Shown here: positions 15,908 to 24,390 of the stretch, piece by piece
How positions within the stretch are numbered: position 1 is the stretch's first letter
Layout: each line of letters begins with the position of its first letter
NCBI GenBank assembly: GCA_943789445.1
Contig: CALSUC010000001.1
Location: 558,001 to 622,000, forward strand
Origin: UBA4575 sp002386945
GTDB taxonomy: Bacteria; Pseudomonadota; Gammaproteobacteria; UBA4575
Direction: 5' to 3'
DNA: 64,000 nucleotides
The notes under the pieces: model-generated
Seen by the model: only the letters and a program-made list of their open reading frames with translations
Told to the model about the DNA's origin: nothing
The model's database searches: none
Program-made: the position numbers and the translations under genes

Positions 15908-17794
15908 ATGCCGCAAATCACACTGCCTGATGGCAATATCAAATCTTTTGACGCCCCTGTTACTGTCGCCGAAGTGGCACAGTCGATTGGCCCGGGTCTA
16001 GCTAAAGCAACCATTGCCGGACGTGTCAATGGTGAGCTAGTTGATGCCTGTGTTGCGATCGAAGAGGACGCCACACTCTCTATTATTACCAGCAAAGACG
16101 AGGAAGGGGTGGAGATTATCCGCCACTCATTCGCGCATCTGATTGGTCATGCGGTTAAGCAAATGTACCCTGAGGCAAAGATGGCCATCGGGCCTGTAGT
16201 CGATAATGGGTTTTATTATGATATCGACTGTGACCACAGCTTCACGCCGGAAGATTTGCTGGCGATTGAAAAACGCATACAAGATTTAATCAAAAAAGAT
16301 TATGACGTGATTCGTACCGTCGTCTCACGTGATGATGCGGTCGCCGCCTTCAAGGCGCGTAACGAAGATTACAAAGTAGAGATCGCTAGTGCGATACCCG
16401 ACAGCGAGATTGTCGCACTCTATCAGCATGAAGAATACACCGACATGTGTCGTGGCCCCCATGTGCCTAACACGCGTCACCTACGCGCGTTTAAGCTGAC
16501 TAAGTTAGCGGGTGCCTACTGGCGTGGTGATTCAGACAATAAGATGCTGCAGCGCATCTATGGCACGGCTTGGGCCGATAAGAAGCAGCTCAAGGCTTAT
16601 CTCACACGTATTGAGCAAGCAGAGAAACGTGATCATCGTCGCCTTGGCAAACAAATGGATCTGTTCCACTTTCAAGAAGAAGCGCCAGGTATGGTGTTTT
16701 GGCACGATCGCGGTTGGCAGCTATATCGTCTGGTCGAGGGCTATATTCGTAAGCAGTTAGAACAGCATGATTACCATGAGGTGCATACACCTCAGGTGTT
16801 GGATCGTAGTCTCTGGGAACGTTCGGGTCATTGGGATAAATTTGGTGACATGATCTTCACGACTAATTCTGAAAATCGTGATTATGCCGTGAAGCCAATG
16901 AACTGCCCGGGCCATGTGCAGATCTTTAATCAAGGCTTGAAGAGTTACCGTGATCTGCCTTATCGGCTGTCCGAGTTTGGTATTGTTCACCGTAATGAAC
17001 CCTCTGGCACTCTGCATGGTTTGATGCGTGCGCGCCGTTTTGTGCAAGATGATGCACATATCTTCTGTACTGAAAATCAGTTGCAGGCAGAAGTGGCGGC
17101 CTTGATTGAGTTGACCTTTGCCGTCTATGCCGAGTTTGGCTTTGAAAATATTGAGCTCGCGTTATCGACCCGCCCAGAAAAGCGTGTCGGTTCAGACGAG
17201 GCTTGGGATAAGGCCGAAGAAGGCCTTAAAGTAGCCTTAGAGAATAAAGGCCTAGCCTATAAATTACAGCCGGGTGAGGGCGCCTTTTATGGGCCTAAGA
17301 TCGAATTCACCCTGCGTGATAGCCTCGACCGAACCTGGCAATGTGGCACAATTCAGGTCGATTTCTCGATGCCAGGCCGTTTAGATGCTAGCTATATCAG
17401 TGAGGAAGGTAATCGCGAAGTGCCGGTAATGATTCACCGTGCCATCCTCGGATCACTGGAACGATTCATCGGTATTTTGATCGAGCATCATGGCGGTAAC
17501 TTCCCGTTGTGGTTGGCGCCGATACAGGCCGTAATCCTGAATATTACCGATGCGCAGGCCGAATATGCGCAAAAAGTACAAAAATTCCTTCAAGACGAAG
17601 GTCTTCGGGTCATTATTGACTTGAGAAATGAGAAAATAGGCCGTAAGATTCGCGAGCATACAATTCAGCGGGTTCCGCTTCAACTGGTCATTGGTGATCG
17701 TGAGGTGGAGACGCAAACTGTCGCTGTACGTACGCTCAAAGGGGAAGATAAGGGCTCTGTTGATTTACAGGCTCTGAGACAGTTATTTCCTTAG
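15908..17794 (+). CDS. thrS: Threonyl-tRNA synthetase
   Basis: Charges tRNA-Thr and edits mischarged serine. An N-terminal TGS domain (about 1-60) is followed by the editing domain with HSFAH at 73-77 and YTDMCRGPHV, the class II catalytic core with MNCPGH (zinc cysteine), RNEPSGTLHGLMRARRF, FYGPKIEF, and a C-terminal anticodon domain. I chose the ATG at 15908 with GGAGA six bases upstream; the product begins PQITLPDG, the canonical start. A TTG at 15881 would add nine residues with no family support. Length 628. First gene of the thrS-infC-rpmI-rplT cluster. Confidence 0.97.
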   Translation: MPQITLPDGNIKSFDAPVTVAEVAQSIGPGLAKATIAGRVNGELVDACVAIEEDATLSIITSKDEEGVEIIRHSFAHLIGHAVKQMYPEAKMAIGPVVDNGFYYDIDCDHSFTPEDLLAIEKRIQDLIKKDYDVIRTVVSRDDAVAAFKARNEDYKVEIASAIPDSEIVALYQHEEYTDMCRGPHVPNTRHLRAFKLTKLAGAYWRGDSDNKMLQRIYGTAWADKKQLKAYLTRIEQAEKRDHRRLGKQMDLFHFQEEAPGMVFWHDRGWQLYRLVEGYIRKQLEQHDYHEVHTPQVLDRSLWERSGHWDKFGDMIFTTNSENRDYAVKPMNCPGHVQIFNQGLKSYRDLPYRLSEFGIVHRNEPSGTLHGLMRARRFVQDDAHIFCTENQLQAEVAALIELTFAVYAEFGFENIELALSTRPEKRVGSDEAWDKAEEGLKVALENKGLAYKLQPGEGAFYGPKIEFTLRDSLDRTWQCGTIQVDFSMPGRLDASYISEEGNREVPVMIHRAILGSLERFIGILIEHHGGNFPLWLAPIQAVILNITDAQAEYAQKVQKFLQDEGLRVIIDLRNEKIGRKIREHTIQRVPLQLVIGDREVETQTVAVRTLKGEDKGSVDLQALRQLFP

Positions 17795-17824
17795 TGGAAG
17801 CGGGTTACAGCGTTAATTTTTTAT

Positions 17825-17839
17825 GGGGATAGGCTTATT
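17825..17839 (+). promoter_or_regulatory. infC ribosome binding site and ATT initiation codon
   Basis: The purine run GGGGATAGG at 17825-17833 is followed by ATT at 17837-17839. Reading from this ATT gives a protein start that matches IF3, while the next standard start codon in frame (TTG 17894) would remove 19 conserved residues. ATT (AUU) initiation of infC is well known in enterobacteria, where IF3 represses its own unusual start codon. Confidence 0.8.
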
Positions 17840-18361
17840 AGTTCGTCGAAAAATGTTCGCTTAAATGCGGCAATCGTCAATGCTGAAGTTCGCTTGATTG
17901 ATGCCAAAGGCGAAAATGTCGGAATTGTATCAACCGACGAGGCATTAAGAATATCCACCGAAGCGAATTTGGATTTGGTCGAAATTAGTCCAAATGCTGA
18001 GCCCCCAGTCTGTCGAGTGATGGACTATGGCAAATATAGGTTTGAGCAGAAGAAACAATCGCATCAGGCCAAAAAGAAGCAAAAACAGATTCAGGTCAAA
18101 GAAATTAAGTTTCGACCAACGACTGAAGACGGTGACTATAAAGTTAAAGTCAGGAAGTTGATTAATTTCTTAGAAGAAGGTGATAAGACTAAAATTACGA
18201 TCCGCTATCGGGGTCGTGAGATGCAGCACCAACAATTAGGTGCAAAGCTTTTAGAACGAGTCGAGAACGACTTGAAAGAATACGGTGACGTTGAACAGCG
18301 TCCAAAGTTAGAAGGTAGGCAGCTGGTTATGGTACTGGCTCCATCGAAAAAGAAAAAATAG
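17837..18361 (+). CDS. infC: Translation initiation factor IF-3
   Basis: Prevents early joining of the ribosomal subunits and checks the start codon and initiator tRNA. The N domain reads VRLNAAIVNAEVRLIDAKGE and continues to PPVCRVMDYGKYRFEQ; a lysine-rich linker (QKKQSHQAKKKQKQ) leads to the C domain VKEIKFRPTTEDGDYKVKV with IRYRGREM. Starting at ATT 17837 gives 174 residues (E. coli 180). An ATG-type start is not available; the TTG at 17894 would truncate the N domain. Fourth-from-last coding gene before pheS in the usual thrS-infC-rpmI-rplT order. IF3 autoregulation through the AUU codon is expected. Confidence 0.95.
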   Translation: MSSSKNVRLNAAIVNAEVRLIDAKGENVGIVSTDEALRISTEANLDLVEISPNAEPPVCRVMDYGKYRFEQKKQSHQAKKKQKQIQVKEIKFRPTTEDGDYKVKVRKLINFLEEGDKTKITIRYRGREMQHQQLGAKLLERVENDLKEYGDVEQRPKLEGRQLVMVLAPSKKKK

Positions 18362-18389
18362 CAGTTTATCTATATAGGATTGGTAACTT

Positions 18390-18587
18390 ATGCCAAAGAT
18401 GAAGACAAACCGTGGTGCTGCGAAGCGCTTCAAGAAAACAGCAACCGGAAAGTACAAATGTGGTCAGTCTCATCGACGTCATATTTTGACGAAGAAGAGT
18501 ACTAAGCGTAAGCGTCATTTACGTGCCAGTGAAGTAGTTGCAGACGTCGATACTCCGATGGTCCGCCGTATGCTTCCGTACAGCTAA
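18390..18587 (+). CDS. rpmI: 50S ribosomal protein L35
   Basis: A 65-residue basic protein with the L35 pattern: PKMKTNRGAAKRFKKTATGK at the N-terminus, KCGQSHRRHILTKKSTKRKRHLR in the middle (given here as its key stretch of K/R residues) and MVRRMLPYS at the end. It lies 28 bases after infC and 15 bases before rplT, the standard operon order. In E. coli, L20 bound to the mRNA represses rpmI and rplT; I could not identify the L20 site here. Confidence 0.98.
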   Translation: MPKMKTNRGAAKRFKKTATGKYKCGQSHRRHILTKKSTKRKRHLRASEVVADVDTPMVRRMLPYS

Positions 18588-18602
18588 TAGAGAGGAAAGC
18601 AA

Positions 18603-18956
18603 ATGTCTAGGGTAAAACGCGGCGTAACCGCACATGCGCGCCATAAGAAAGTCTTAGCTAAAGCTAAGGGTTATTACGGTGCACGTAAAAATATTTATCG
18701 CGTAGCAACGCAAGCTGTAACCAAAGCGGGTCAGTACGCTTATCGTGACCGTCGTCAGCGTAAGAGACAGTTCCGTTCGCTATGGATTGCACGTATTAAT
18801 GCAGCTGCGCGTCAATTCGATATTTCGTATAGCCGTTTAATTGATGGTTTGAACAAAGCGTCAATCGAAGTGGACCGTAAAATGCTTGCTGAATTAGCAG
18901 TACATGATATCGCAGCATTTGGTCAATTAGCTGAGCGCGCAAAAGCTCAACTATAA
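18603..18956 (+). CDS. rplT: 50S ribosomal protein L20
   Basis: A 117-residue 23S rRNA-binding assembly protein. The N-terminal tail SRVKRGVTAHARHKKVLAKA and the core YGARKNIYRVATQAV, RQRKRQFRSLWIARINAA and SYSRLIDGLNKA are all typical. Preceded by GAGAGGAAAG. A strong terminator begins 28 bases after its stop codon. Confidence 0.98.
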   Translation: MSRVKRGVTAHARHKKVLAKAKGYYGARKNIYRVATQAVTKAGQYAYRDRRQRKRQFRSLWIARINAAARQFDISYSRLIDGLNKASIEVDRKMLAELAVHDIAAFGQLAERAKAQL

Positions 18957-18983
18957 GATCAATCGAAGCCGATGTAGTCAATC

Positions 18984-19013
18984 AAGGGAAAGGTTTCGAC
19001 CTTTCCCTTTTTT
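18984..19013 (+). terminator. Strong intrinsic terminator after rplT
   Basis: AAGGGAAAGGT (18984-18994), a TTCG tetraloop and ACCTTTCCCTT (18999-19009), then an unbroken T-run to 19013. An eleven-base perfect stem with a stable UUCG-type loop. It separates the ribosomal genes from pheST. Confidence 0.92.
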
Positions 19014-19091
19014 GTTTCTGCAGGCTTAATTTTGTTATTTATGACTGTAGGGCTTGCCAGTCGATCCAGCATCCCTTAGCTTAGGCCTGAT

Positions 19092-20099
19092 ATGAGTGAA
19101 TTAGACCAGCTTTTGCAAACCGCTAGTGAGCAAATCACAGCGACCGATAATCTCAAGATCCTTGACGATATCCGTGTCCATTATTTGGGCAAAAAAGGTG
19201 TCGTCACGGAGCAGTTGAAGACGCTAGGCAAACTACCCGCTGAAGAGCGCAAGTCTGCCGGTCAGCGTATCAATCAGGTTAAACATGCGATTCAAGCCCT
19301 GCTGGAAGAGCGTGGTAAGACACTGCAAGCCGAGGCGATAGCAGCCAAGCTAGCGAGGGAGGCGATTGATGTCACCTTGCCAGGTAGGCGTTCAAGCCGT
19401 GGCAGCCTACATCCTGTTTCGATCACCCTGCAGCGAATTCAAAGCATTTTTGCTAACTATGGCTTTAGTGTTGCTGATGGTCCGGAAATTGAAGATGACT
19501 TCCATAATTTTGAAGCGCTGAACATTCCGCCTCATCATCCAGCGCGTGCAATGCACGACACCTTCTATTTTGATGATGGCCTACTGCTGCGTACGCATAC
19601 CTCTTCGGTTCAAATTAGAACCATGCAAGAGCAAGCGCCACCGATCCGTATTATTGCCCCCGGTCGTGTTTATCGCTGCGATTCCGATGTCACCCACAGC
19701 CCGATGTTTCATCAGGTTGAAGGGCTTTGTGTCGATCCTGATGTCAACTTTGCACAGTTGAAAGGGCTAGTGATTGAATTTCTGCATACCTTCTTCGATA
19801 ACGATCAATTAGGTATTCGCTTTCGTCCGTCTTATTTCCCGTTTACCGAGCCCTCAGCAGAGGTTGATATTGAATGGCGCGATAAAGACGGTAATGCGAC
19901 TTGGTTAGAGGTAATGGGCTGCGGCATGGTGCACCCAAATGTATTCGATAAGGTCGGCATTGATAACGATAAATTTTCTGGCTTTGCCTTTGGTTTGGGT
20001 GTTGAGCGTTTAGCGATGCTGTACTACGGTGTGCGCGATTTGAGAATGTTCTATGAAAACGATCTACGTTTTCTGCAACAGTTTAGCGAGCGAGGGTAG
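19092..20099 (+). CDS. pheS: Phenylalanyl-tRNA synthetase alpha subunit
   Basis: Catalytic subunit of the alpha2-beta2 enzyme. A helical coiled-coil arm covers about residues 1-90; the class II core contains GPEIEDDFHNFEALNIPPHH, the motif 2 region RCDSDVTHSPMFHQVEGL, EPSAEVDIEW and the motif 3 GFAFGLGVERLAML. Length 335. It follows the rplT terminator, so it is transcribed from its own start or by read-through. No Phe-rich leader peptide like E. coli pheM was found in the 135-base gap. Confidence 0.97.
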   Translation: MSELDQLLQTASEQITATDNLKILDDIRVHYLGKKGVVTEQLKTLGKLPAEERKSAGQRINQVKHAIQALLEERGKTLQAEAIAAKLAREAIDVTLPGRRSSRGSLHPVSITLQRIQSIFANYGFSVADGPEIEDDFHNFEALNIPPHHPARAMHDTFYFDDGLLLRTHTSSVQIRTMQEQAPPIRIIAPGRVYRCDSDVTHSPMFHQVEGLCVDPDVNFAQLKGLVIEFLHTFFDNDQLGIRFRPSYFPFTEPSAEVDIEWRDKDGNATWLEVMGCGMVHPNVFDKVGIDNDKFSGFAFGLGVERLAMLYYGVRDLRMFYENDLRFLQQFSERG

Positions 20100-20104
20100 G
20101 GCGA

Positions 20105-22495
20105 ATGAAATTCAGTGAACAATGGCTGAGAGAATGGGCCAACCCAAACGCGACGACTGAAGAGCTAGGCCAAGCCCTAACGATGGCAGGACTGGAGCTT
20201 GATGGTATTGAAGTGGCCGCTGCTGCGCTAGACGGCGTTGTGGTCGCACGTATCGATGCGATTGAACGTCATCCTGATGCTGATAAGTTGCAGATCTGTA
20301 GTCTGAATACAGGGGCAGCTGAGCTGGAGCAGGTTGTCTGTGGTGCTGCCAATGCGCGCCTAGGCTTGACCGTTGCACTAGCGACTGTGGGCACGACCTT
20401 GCCTAATGGCCTGCAGATTAAGGCCGCAGAGCTGCGTGGAGTGGCCTCAAATGGCATGCTCTGTTCCCTAGCCGAGCTGGGTTTGGCGGACGAGGCTGAG
20501 GGTATCTTAGAATTGGGCAGTGATTTGACACTAGGTCAGTCATTGCATGTCGCTTTAGCGTTGAATGATCAGATCTTTGATGTCGATCTCACCCCCAATC
20601 GTGCCGACTGCCTCAGTATCTTAGGCGTTGCACGTGAAGTCTCTGCGTTATACCAAGTAAGCTTAAGTGACATACCTGAATCAATGGTCGCTGAGCAAGC
20701 CGATGTGGCTAGTCTGAACGTCACTGTCGAGGCGCAAGACGCCTGTCCGCGTTACTGTGGCCGTGTCATTAGCGATATCGATGCCACTGCTGAGACACCG
20801 GTCTGGATGCGTGAGCGATTGCGTCGTGGCGGTATACGTAGCATCAATATCGTTGTCGATGTCTGTAACTATGTCATGTTGGAGTTAGGTCAGCCGATGC
20901 ATGCCTTTGATCTTGCTGCACTAACGCAAGACATACAGGTGCGTTATGCGCAGGATGCAGAAAAATTAAAGCTACTCGATGGCAATCAGATCACATTGAA
21001 ATCAGATCAACTGGTGATTGCTGATGCAGACAAGGCCTTGGCGTTGGCTGGCATCATGGGTGGCCTAGATTCAGCCGTGCAAAGTAGTAGCCGTCAGATC
21101 TTTTTAGAGAGTGCCTTCTTTGATCCCATTGCGATTGCCGGTAAGGCTCGTATGTTCGGTTTGCATACCGATTCTTCACACCGTTTTGAACGGGGTGTCG
21201 ATCCACAACTGGCACCGATAGCCTTAGATCGTGCGACTGTCCTGATACAACAATTAGCCGGTGGCCGTGCTGGCGTCAAGACCGAAGCGATGCATGCCGC
21301 GAGTTTGCCGCAACCGGTTGAAATTATATTGAATGTGCAGCGAGCGCAGCAGCGCTTAGGTCTTGAATTAACGCTGGATCAAGTGAAGCAGATGTTTCTT
21401 GGCCTGCACTGTGAAGTGCGTGAAGGTTCAGCAACAACATTGACTGTGATACCGCCAAGCTATCGCTTTGATATGGCAATAGAAGTCGACTTAATTGAAG
21501 AGATCGCACGGTTGATTGGTTACGATCAAATGCCAGTAGCGCCACTGCCAATAGATGCTAATGCCATATTAACTGCGGCAAGTAGTAGTCAGAGTGCTTA
21601 TCGCTTACGCCAAGAGCTCGCCGCTATGGGGTATAACGAAGCAGTGACCTTCAGCTTTATCGAGGCCGAGTATGCGCAGGTTTTTTCCGCTCAGGCGGGT
21701 AAGGCGCTAGCGAATCCTATTTCGACTGATTTATCGACCATGCGTACCAGTGTCTGGCCAGGATTATGCCTAGCCGCTAGTTATAATCTGAAACGTCAGC
21801 AAAGTAGTATTCGTTTTGTTGAATTAGGACGTAAATACTTGCCTGAGGCTGAAGCTATTAGCCACTGTGACGTGGTTGCAGGTTTAGTCGTTGGTGAAGC
21901 CAATCCACGGCAATGGTCTCAGGCGACCCGAACTCTAGATTTCTATGATGTTAAAGGTGACCTTGAGAGTATTTTTGAGGGGCTGGGTGTTTCATCACGA
22001 ATTCGCTTTCAGTCGACTCAAGCGCAGGGCCTGCACCCAGGAAAGACGGTTGCCATTTTGCTAGATGGCAATACCATTGGTATCCTCGGTGTGCTGCACC
22101 CCGAAGTGGCCAGTCAGTTCAATATGGCCGAGCGAGAAGTGATTGTTTTTGAATTTGAATGGTCACTCGATCTTCTGAAGACAGCTCGTACCGTATTTGG
22201 TACTTGGTCAAAATACCCTTCTGTTAACAGAGATCTATCGCTTCTTGTTGACGAAGAGTTGCCTGTTCAGGTCTTATTAGACACCATTTCTGGGCTTAAT
22301 ATCACTAGTTTGCAGCGGTTTGAAGTGTTCTCTATCTACCAAGGTGAGGGCGTACCTTCAAGTCAAAAAAGTATCTCTTTGAGCTTGATTTTACAGGATT
22401 TTTCCTCCACTCTAACTGACAAACAAATAGAACAAAGTGTGGCGGAAATTGTTTCTGAACTACAAGACAAATGTAAGGCGCAGTTAAGAAACTAA
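20105..22495 (+). CDS. pheT: Phenylalanyl-tRNA synthetase beta subunit
   Basis: Non-catalytic partner of PheS with editing and tRNA-binding roles. An N-terminal tRNA-binding OB domain (about 40-150, with HPDADKLQICSL and VVCGAANAR), the B3/B4 editing domain (SINIVVDVCNYVMLELGQPM), the B5 domain (about 400-475), the core fold and the C-terminal FDX-ACB anticodon domain (KYPSVNRDLSLLVD onward) occur in order. Length 796 is normal. Five bases separate it from pheS. Confidence 0.97.
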   Translation: MKFSEQWLREWANPNATTEELGQALTMAGLELDGIEVAAAALDGVVVARIDAIERHPDADKLQICSLNTGAAELEQVVCGAANARLGLTVALATVGTTLPNGLQIKAAELRGVASNGMLCSLAELGLADEAEGILELGSDLTLGQSLHVALALNDQIFDVDLTPNRADCLSILGVAREVSALYQVSLSDIPESMVAEQADVASLNVTVEAQDACPRYCGRVISDIDATAETPVWMRERLRRGGIRSINIVVDVCNYVMLELGQPMHAFDLAALTQDIQVRYAQDAEKLKLLDGNQITLKSDQLVIADADKALALAGIMGGLDSAVQSSSRQIFLESAFFDPIAIAGKARMFGLHTDSSHRFERGVDPQLAPIALDRATVLIQQLAGGRAGVKTEAMHAASLPQPVEIILNVQRAQQRLGLELTLDQVKQMFLGLHCEVREGSATTLTVIPPSYRFDMAIEVDLIEEIARLIGYDQMPVAPLPIDANAILTAASSSQSAYRLRQELAAMGYNEAVTFSFIEAEYAQVFSAQAGKALANPISTDLSTMRTSVWPGLCLAASYNLKRQQSSIRFVELGRKYLPEAEAISHCDVVAGLVVGEANPRQWSQATRTLDFYDVKGDLESIFEGLGVSSRIRFQSTQAQGLHPGKTVAILLDGNTIGILGVLHPEVASQFNMAEREVIVFEFEWSLDLLKTARTVFGTWSKYPSVNRDLSLLVDEELPVQVLLDTISGLNITSLQRFEVFSIYQGEGVPSSQKSISLSLILQDFSSTLTDKQIEQSVAEIVSELQDKCKAQLRN

Positions 22496-22502
22496 TATCA
22501 TC

Positions 22503-22802
22503 ATGGCGTTGACTAAAGCAGACATGGCTGAGAGCTTATTTGAAGAGCTCGGTTTAAATAAACGAGAAGCGAAAGAGCTGGTTGAAGCCTTCTTTGAAGA
22601 AGTGCGTCTTGCGCTTGAAGAAGGTGAAGAAGTAAAGTTATCTGGCTTTGGTAATTTTGTGCTGCGAGATAAGAATCAGCGTCCAGGCCGCAACCCTAAA
22701 ACGGGTGAAGAAATACCAATTACAGCTCGCAGAGTCGTTACTTTTAGACCCGGGCAAAAACTAAAATCACGAGTAGAGGAATATGCTGGAAGCCAGCAAT
22801 AA
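22503..22802 (+). CDS. ihfA: Integration host factor alpha subunit
   Basis: Pairs with IHF beta (8374-8685) to bend DNA at specific sites. The sequence opens ALTKADMAESLFEELGL, carries the GFGNFVLRDKNQRPGRNPKT beta arm and ends RPGQKLKSRVEE. Length 99. It follows pheT by seven bases and overlaps the MerR gene by 20, the conserved pheT-ihfA-merR arrangement. Confidence 0.97.
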   Translation: MALTKADMAESLFEELGLNKREAKELVEAFFEEVRLALEEGEEVKLSGFGNFVLRDKNQRPGRNPKTGEEIPITARRVVTFRPGQKLKSRVEEYAGSQQ

Positions 22803-23139
22803 TAAGGAACTCCCTGCAATACCGTCAAAACGGTATTTTACGATTGGTGAAGTCAGCGAACTTTGCGTCGTAAAACCGCATGTGTTGCGTTATTGGGAAC
22901 AGGAATTCCCTACTCTAAGCCCGGTTAAACGACGTGGAAACCGTCGTTACTATCAGCGCCACGACGTGGTCCTGATCCGTGAGATTCGTAGTCTTCTGTA
23001 TGAACAGGGCTATACCATTGGTGGTGCCCGCCAAAAGCTCAGCGATCACAGCGACAATAATGAAGCCAAGCAACAGGGCTTTGAAGACCTCCGTGACGAA
23101 TTAGAAGATCTACTACGGTTGCTCAACCACAATCCATAA
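22783..23139 (+). CDS. MerR-family transcriptional regulator
   Basis: A 118-residue regulator with an N-terminal winged helix-turn-helix: RYFTIGEVSELCVVKPHVLR (about 17-36), YWEQEFP, and KRRGNRRYYQRHDV. Helices after residue 70 would form the dimer coiled coil. No cysteine effector site of the metal-sensing members is seen. It overlaps the end of ihfA by 20 bases and precedes tRNA-Pro, exactly as the conserved MerR-like gene next to ihfA in other gammaproteobacteria. Target genes unknown. Confidence 0.9.
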   Translation: MLEASNNKELPAIPSKRYFTIGEVSELCVVKPHVLRYWEQEFPTLSPVKRRGNRRYYQRHDVVLIREIRSLLYEQGYTIGGARQKLSDHSDNNEAKQQGFEDLRDELEDLLRLLNHNP

Positions 23140-23205
23140 TTTCATTGTGTTTTGATGGTCGTGCGACCGGCAATTATCAGTGACACCGATATAATTAAAT
23201 GCGAT

Positions 23206-23282
23206 CGGGGTGTGGCGCAGCCTGGTAGCGCACCGCAATGGGGTTGCGGTGGTCGGAGGTTCAAATCCTCTCACCCCGACCA
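23206..23282 (+). tRNA. tRNA-Pro (anticodon GGG)
   Basis: A 77-base cloverleaf with encoded CCA. The acceptor CGGGGTG pairs with CACCCCG, the D arm has GCGC-AGCCTGGTA-GCGC, the anticodon arm is CCGCA-ATGGGGT-TGCGG with GGG at its centre, and the T arm is GGAGG-TTCAAAT-CCTCT. The discriminator is A. A TATAAT at 23190-23195 lies just upstream, but its -35 is poor. Confidence 0.97.
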
Positions 23283-23393
23283 AACCATTAGTTATCGGTA
23301 GTTATTCCCAGTCATCCACTTTCCTTAAGTCGTTCTTAACCTACAGATCATTTCTGCATGGCATGGCCGGTTCTAAGTCTCAATCCAATAAAT

Positions 23394-23540
23394 TTAAACA
23401 ATAGCGGAAAGAAGCGTTAAGCCTCCAGCAACCAAGACTACGCCAACGATCCATAGGCCGACTATCAGTAGGACTGTAGATTTAATTATTCTCTTGAACT
23501 CGTCGAAATTTTTCTCTAGTGCTGCGTTAGTTAAGGTCAT
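23394..23540 (-). CDS. Small single-span membrane protein (48 residues), unknown
   Basis: An ATG at 23540 preceded by GAGGA six bases upstream opens a 48-codon frame ending in TAA. The first 20 residues are polar and charged (TLTNAALEKNFDEFKRIIK); residues about 22-47 are strongly hydrophobic (VLLIVGLWIVGVVLVAGG and on), so it should be a short inner-membrane protein with a cytosolic N-terminus. No family is recognised. It lies downstream of the cytochrome b561-like gene on the same strand, between tRNA-Pro and that gene. The good ribosome site and clean polar/hydrophobic split support it as real. Confidence 0.6.
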   Translation of the reverse strand: MTLTNAALEKNFDEFKRIIKSTVLLIVGLWIVGVVLVAGGLTLLSAIV

Positions 23541-23653
23541 TTTTTTTCCTCGTCGTGTCGTTGAGGTATCTATTAAGCCGATGTTAATCCTAAGGATTTG
23601 GTGGGCGTAGCCTAATACCTTTTTAAGTGCTCATAGCCTATTCTTGACTCTCC

Positions 23654-23764
23654 TCAGATGTTCGCTTGAGAGGATTCAAGGTAGGTGGCCTTTCCCTGCA
23701 TGTAGCCTGCTGCATATTCCGTATGCTTTTTTCTTGATAGACAGCTGTAAAGTTGGTTCACCAT
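23654..23764 (-). CDS. Possible 36-residue protein, unknown
   Basis: An ATG-GTG start at 23762-23764 opens a 36-codon frame ending in TGA, 29 bases after the cytochrome b561-like gene on the same strand. TAGGG eight bases upstream could serve as a ribosome site. The product is basic and contains YAAGYMQGKATY near the middle; the GY-x-x-G(K/R) pattern faintly recalls ribosome modulation factor, but the likeness is too short to use. It may be a chance frame. Confidence 0.3.
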   Translation of the reverse strand: MVNQLYSCLSRKKHTEYAAGYMQGKATYLESSQANI

Positions 23765-23793
23765 AGTGTCTACCCTATCTTTAATAATTTGCT

Positions 23794-24348
23794 TTATTCA
23801 GAGGAGAACATTTTTCTCCAAACTGGATTACCAGTTATTGTATGTAGGATTACTGCACCAATATGTATGGCTAAAAACAGTGGAATCAGACCCTCGCCAA
23901 CTTCATGCGCCTCTTCAACTATTTCAAAAATAATGCTGCCTGTATCTTCCTGAATGATAAATAACAGGGCTCCAGTAATAGCCATCCAGATAAAGATAAA
24001 TAGCCCGAAGGCTTGCACTAACCCGGCTAGACCTTGATGTCGATCGTGTTCTGGCAGGGTTAATGTGAGTAGTGACTTTATGTCGGCAAATGCTATCTTC
24101 CACTGACTTAGCACTAAGGGTGACCAGCCTCTAAAGGATAAGGCCTTGGAACTGGTGAAACCGAGGGCAAGCCTTAGCGTGATACAGAGGCCTAAGCCAA
24201 AGCCTAGGTATGCATGGATTAAATACTCCCAAGTGTTGATATTGGCCTCGGCTAATTCAGCCGTTAGATAAGCAGTAATGCCGAATACGGCTAGTCCAAA
24301 ATGAATCGCCTTGGCATGCCTAGGGTACGAGTAAGTAGTTATCGACAT
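23794..24348 (-). CDS. Cytochrome b561-family membrane protein
   Basis: A 184-residue integral membrane protein with four predicted spans (about 15-33, 42-62, 108-131, 150-172). Candidate haem ligands are H16 and H45 in the first two spans and H148, H162 and H169 in the last part, as in the bacterial b561 / Ni-Fe hydrogenase-type cytochrome b family. Such proteins pass electrons across the inner membrane. The partner is not in the window: no hydrogenase or soluble cytochrome gene is adjacent. A strong inverted repeat lies about 45 bases upstream of its ATG. Accessory-looking, between the conserved ihfA and lepB operons. Confidence 0.82.
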   Translation of the reverse strand: MSITTYSYPRHAKAIHFGLAVFGITAYLTAELAEANINTWEYLIHAYLGFGLGLCITLRLALGFTSSKALSFRGWSPLVLSQWKIAFADIKSLLTLTLPEHDRHQGLAGLVQAFGLFIFIWMAITGALLFIIQEDTGSIIFEIVEEAHEVGEGLIPLFLAIHIGAVILHTITGNPVWRKMFSSE

Positions 24349-24390
24349 GATCTTCTCCCTAGCAGTTGCAGCATGAGCATTACACGATCC

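Noticed and set aside
23210..23404. 64-residue plus-strand frame
   Set aside because: It begins inside tRNA-Pro and has no protein-like features.
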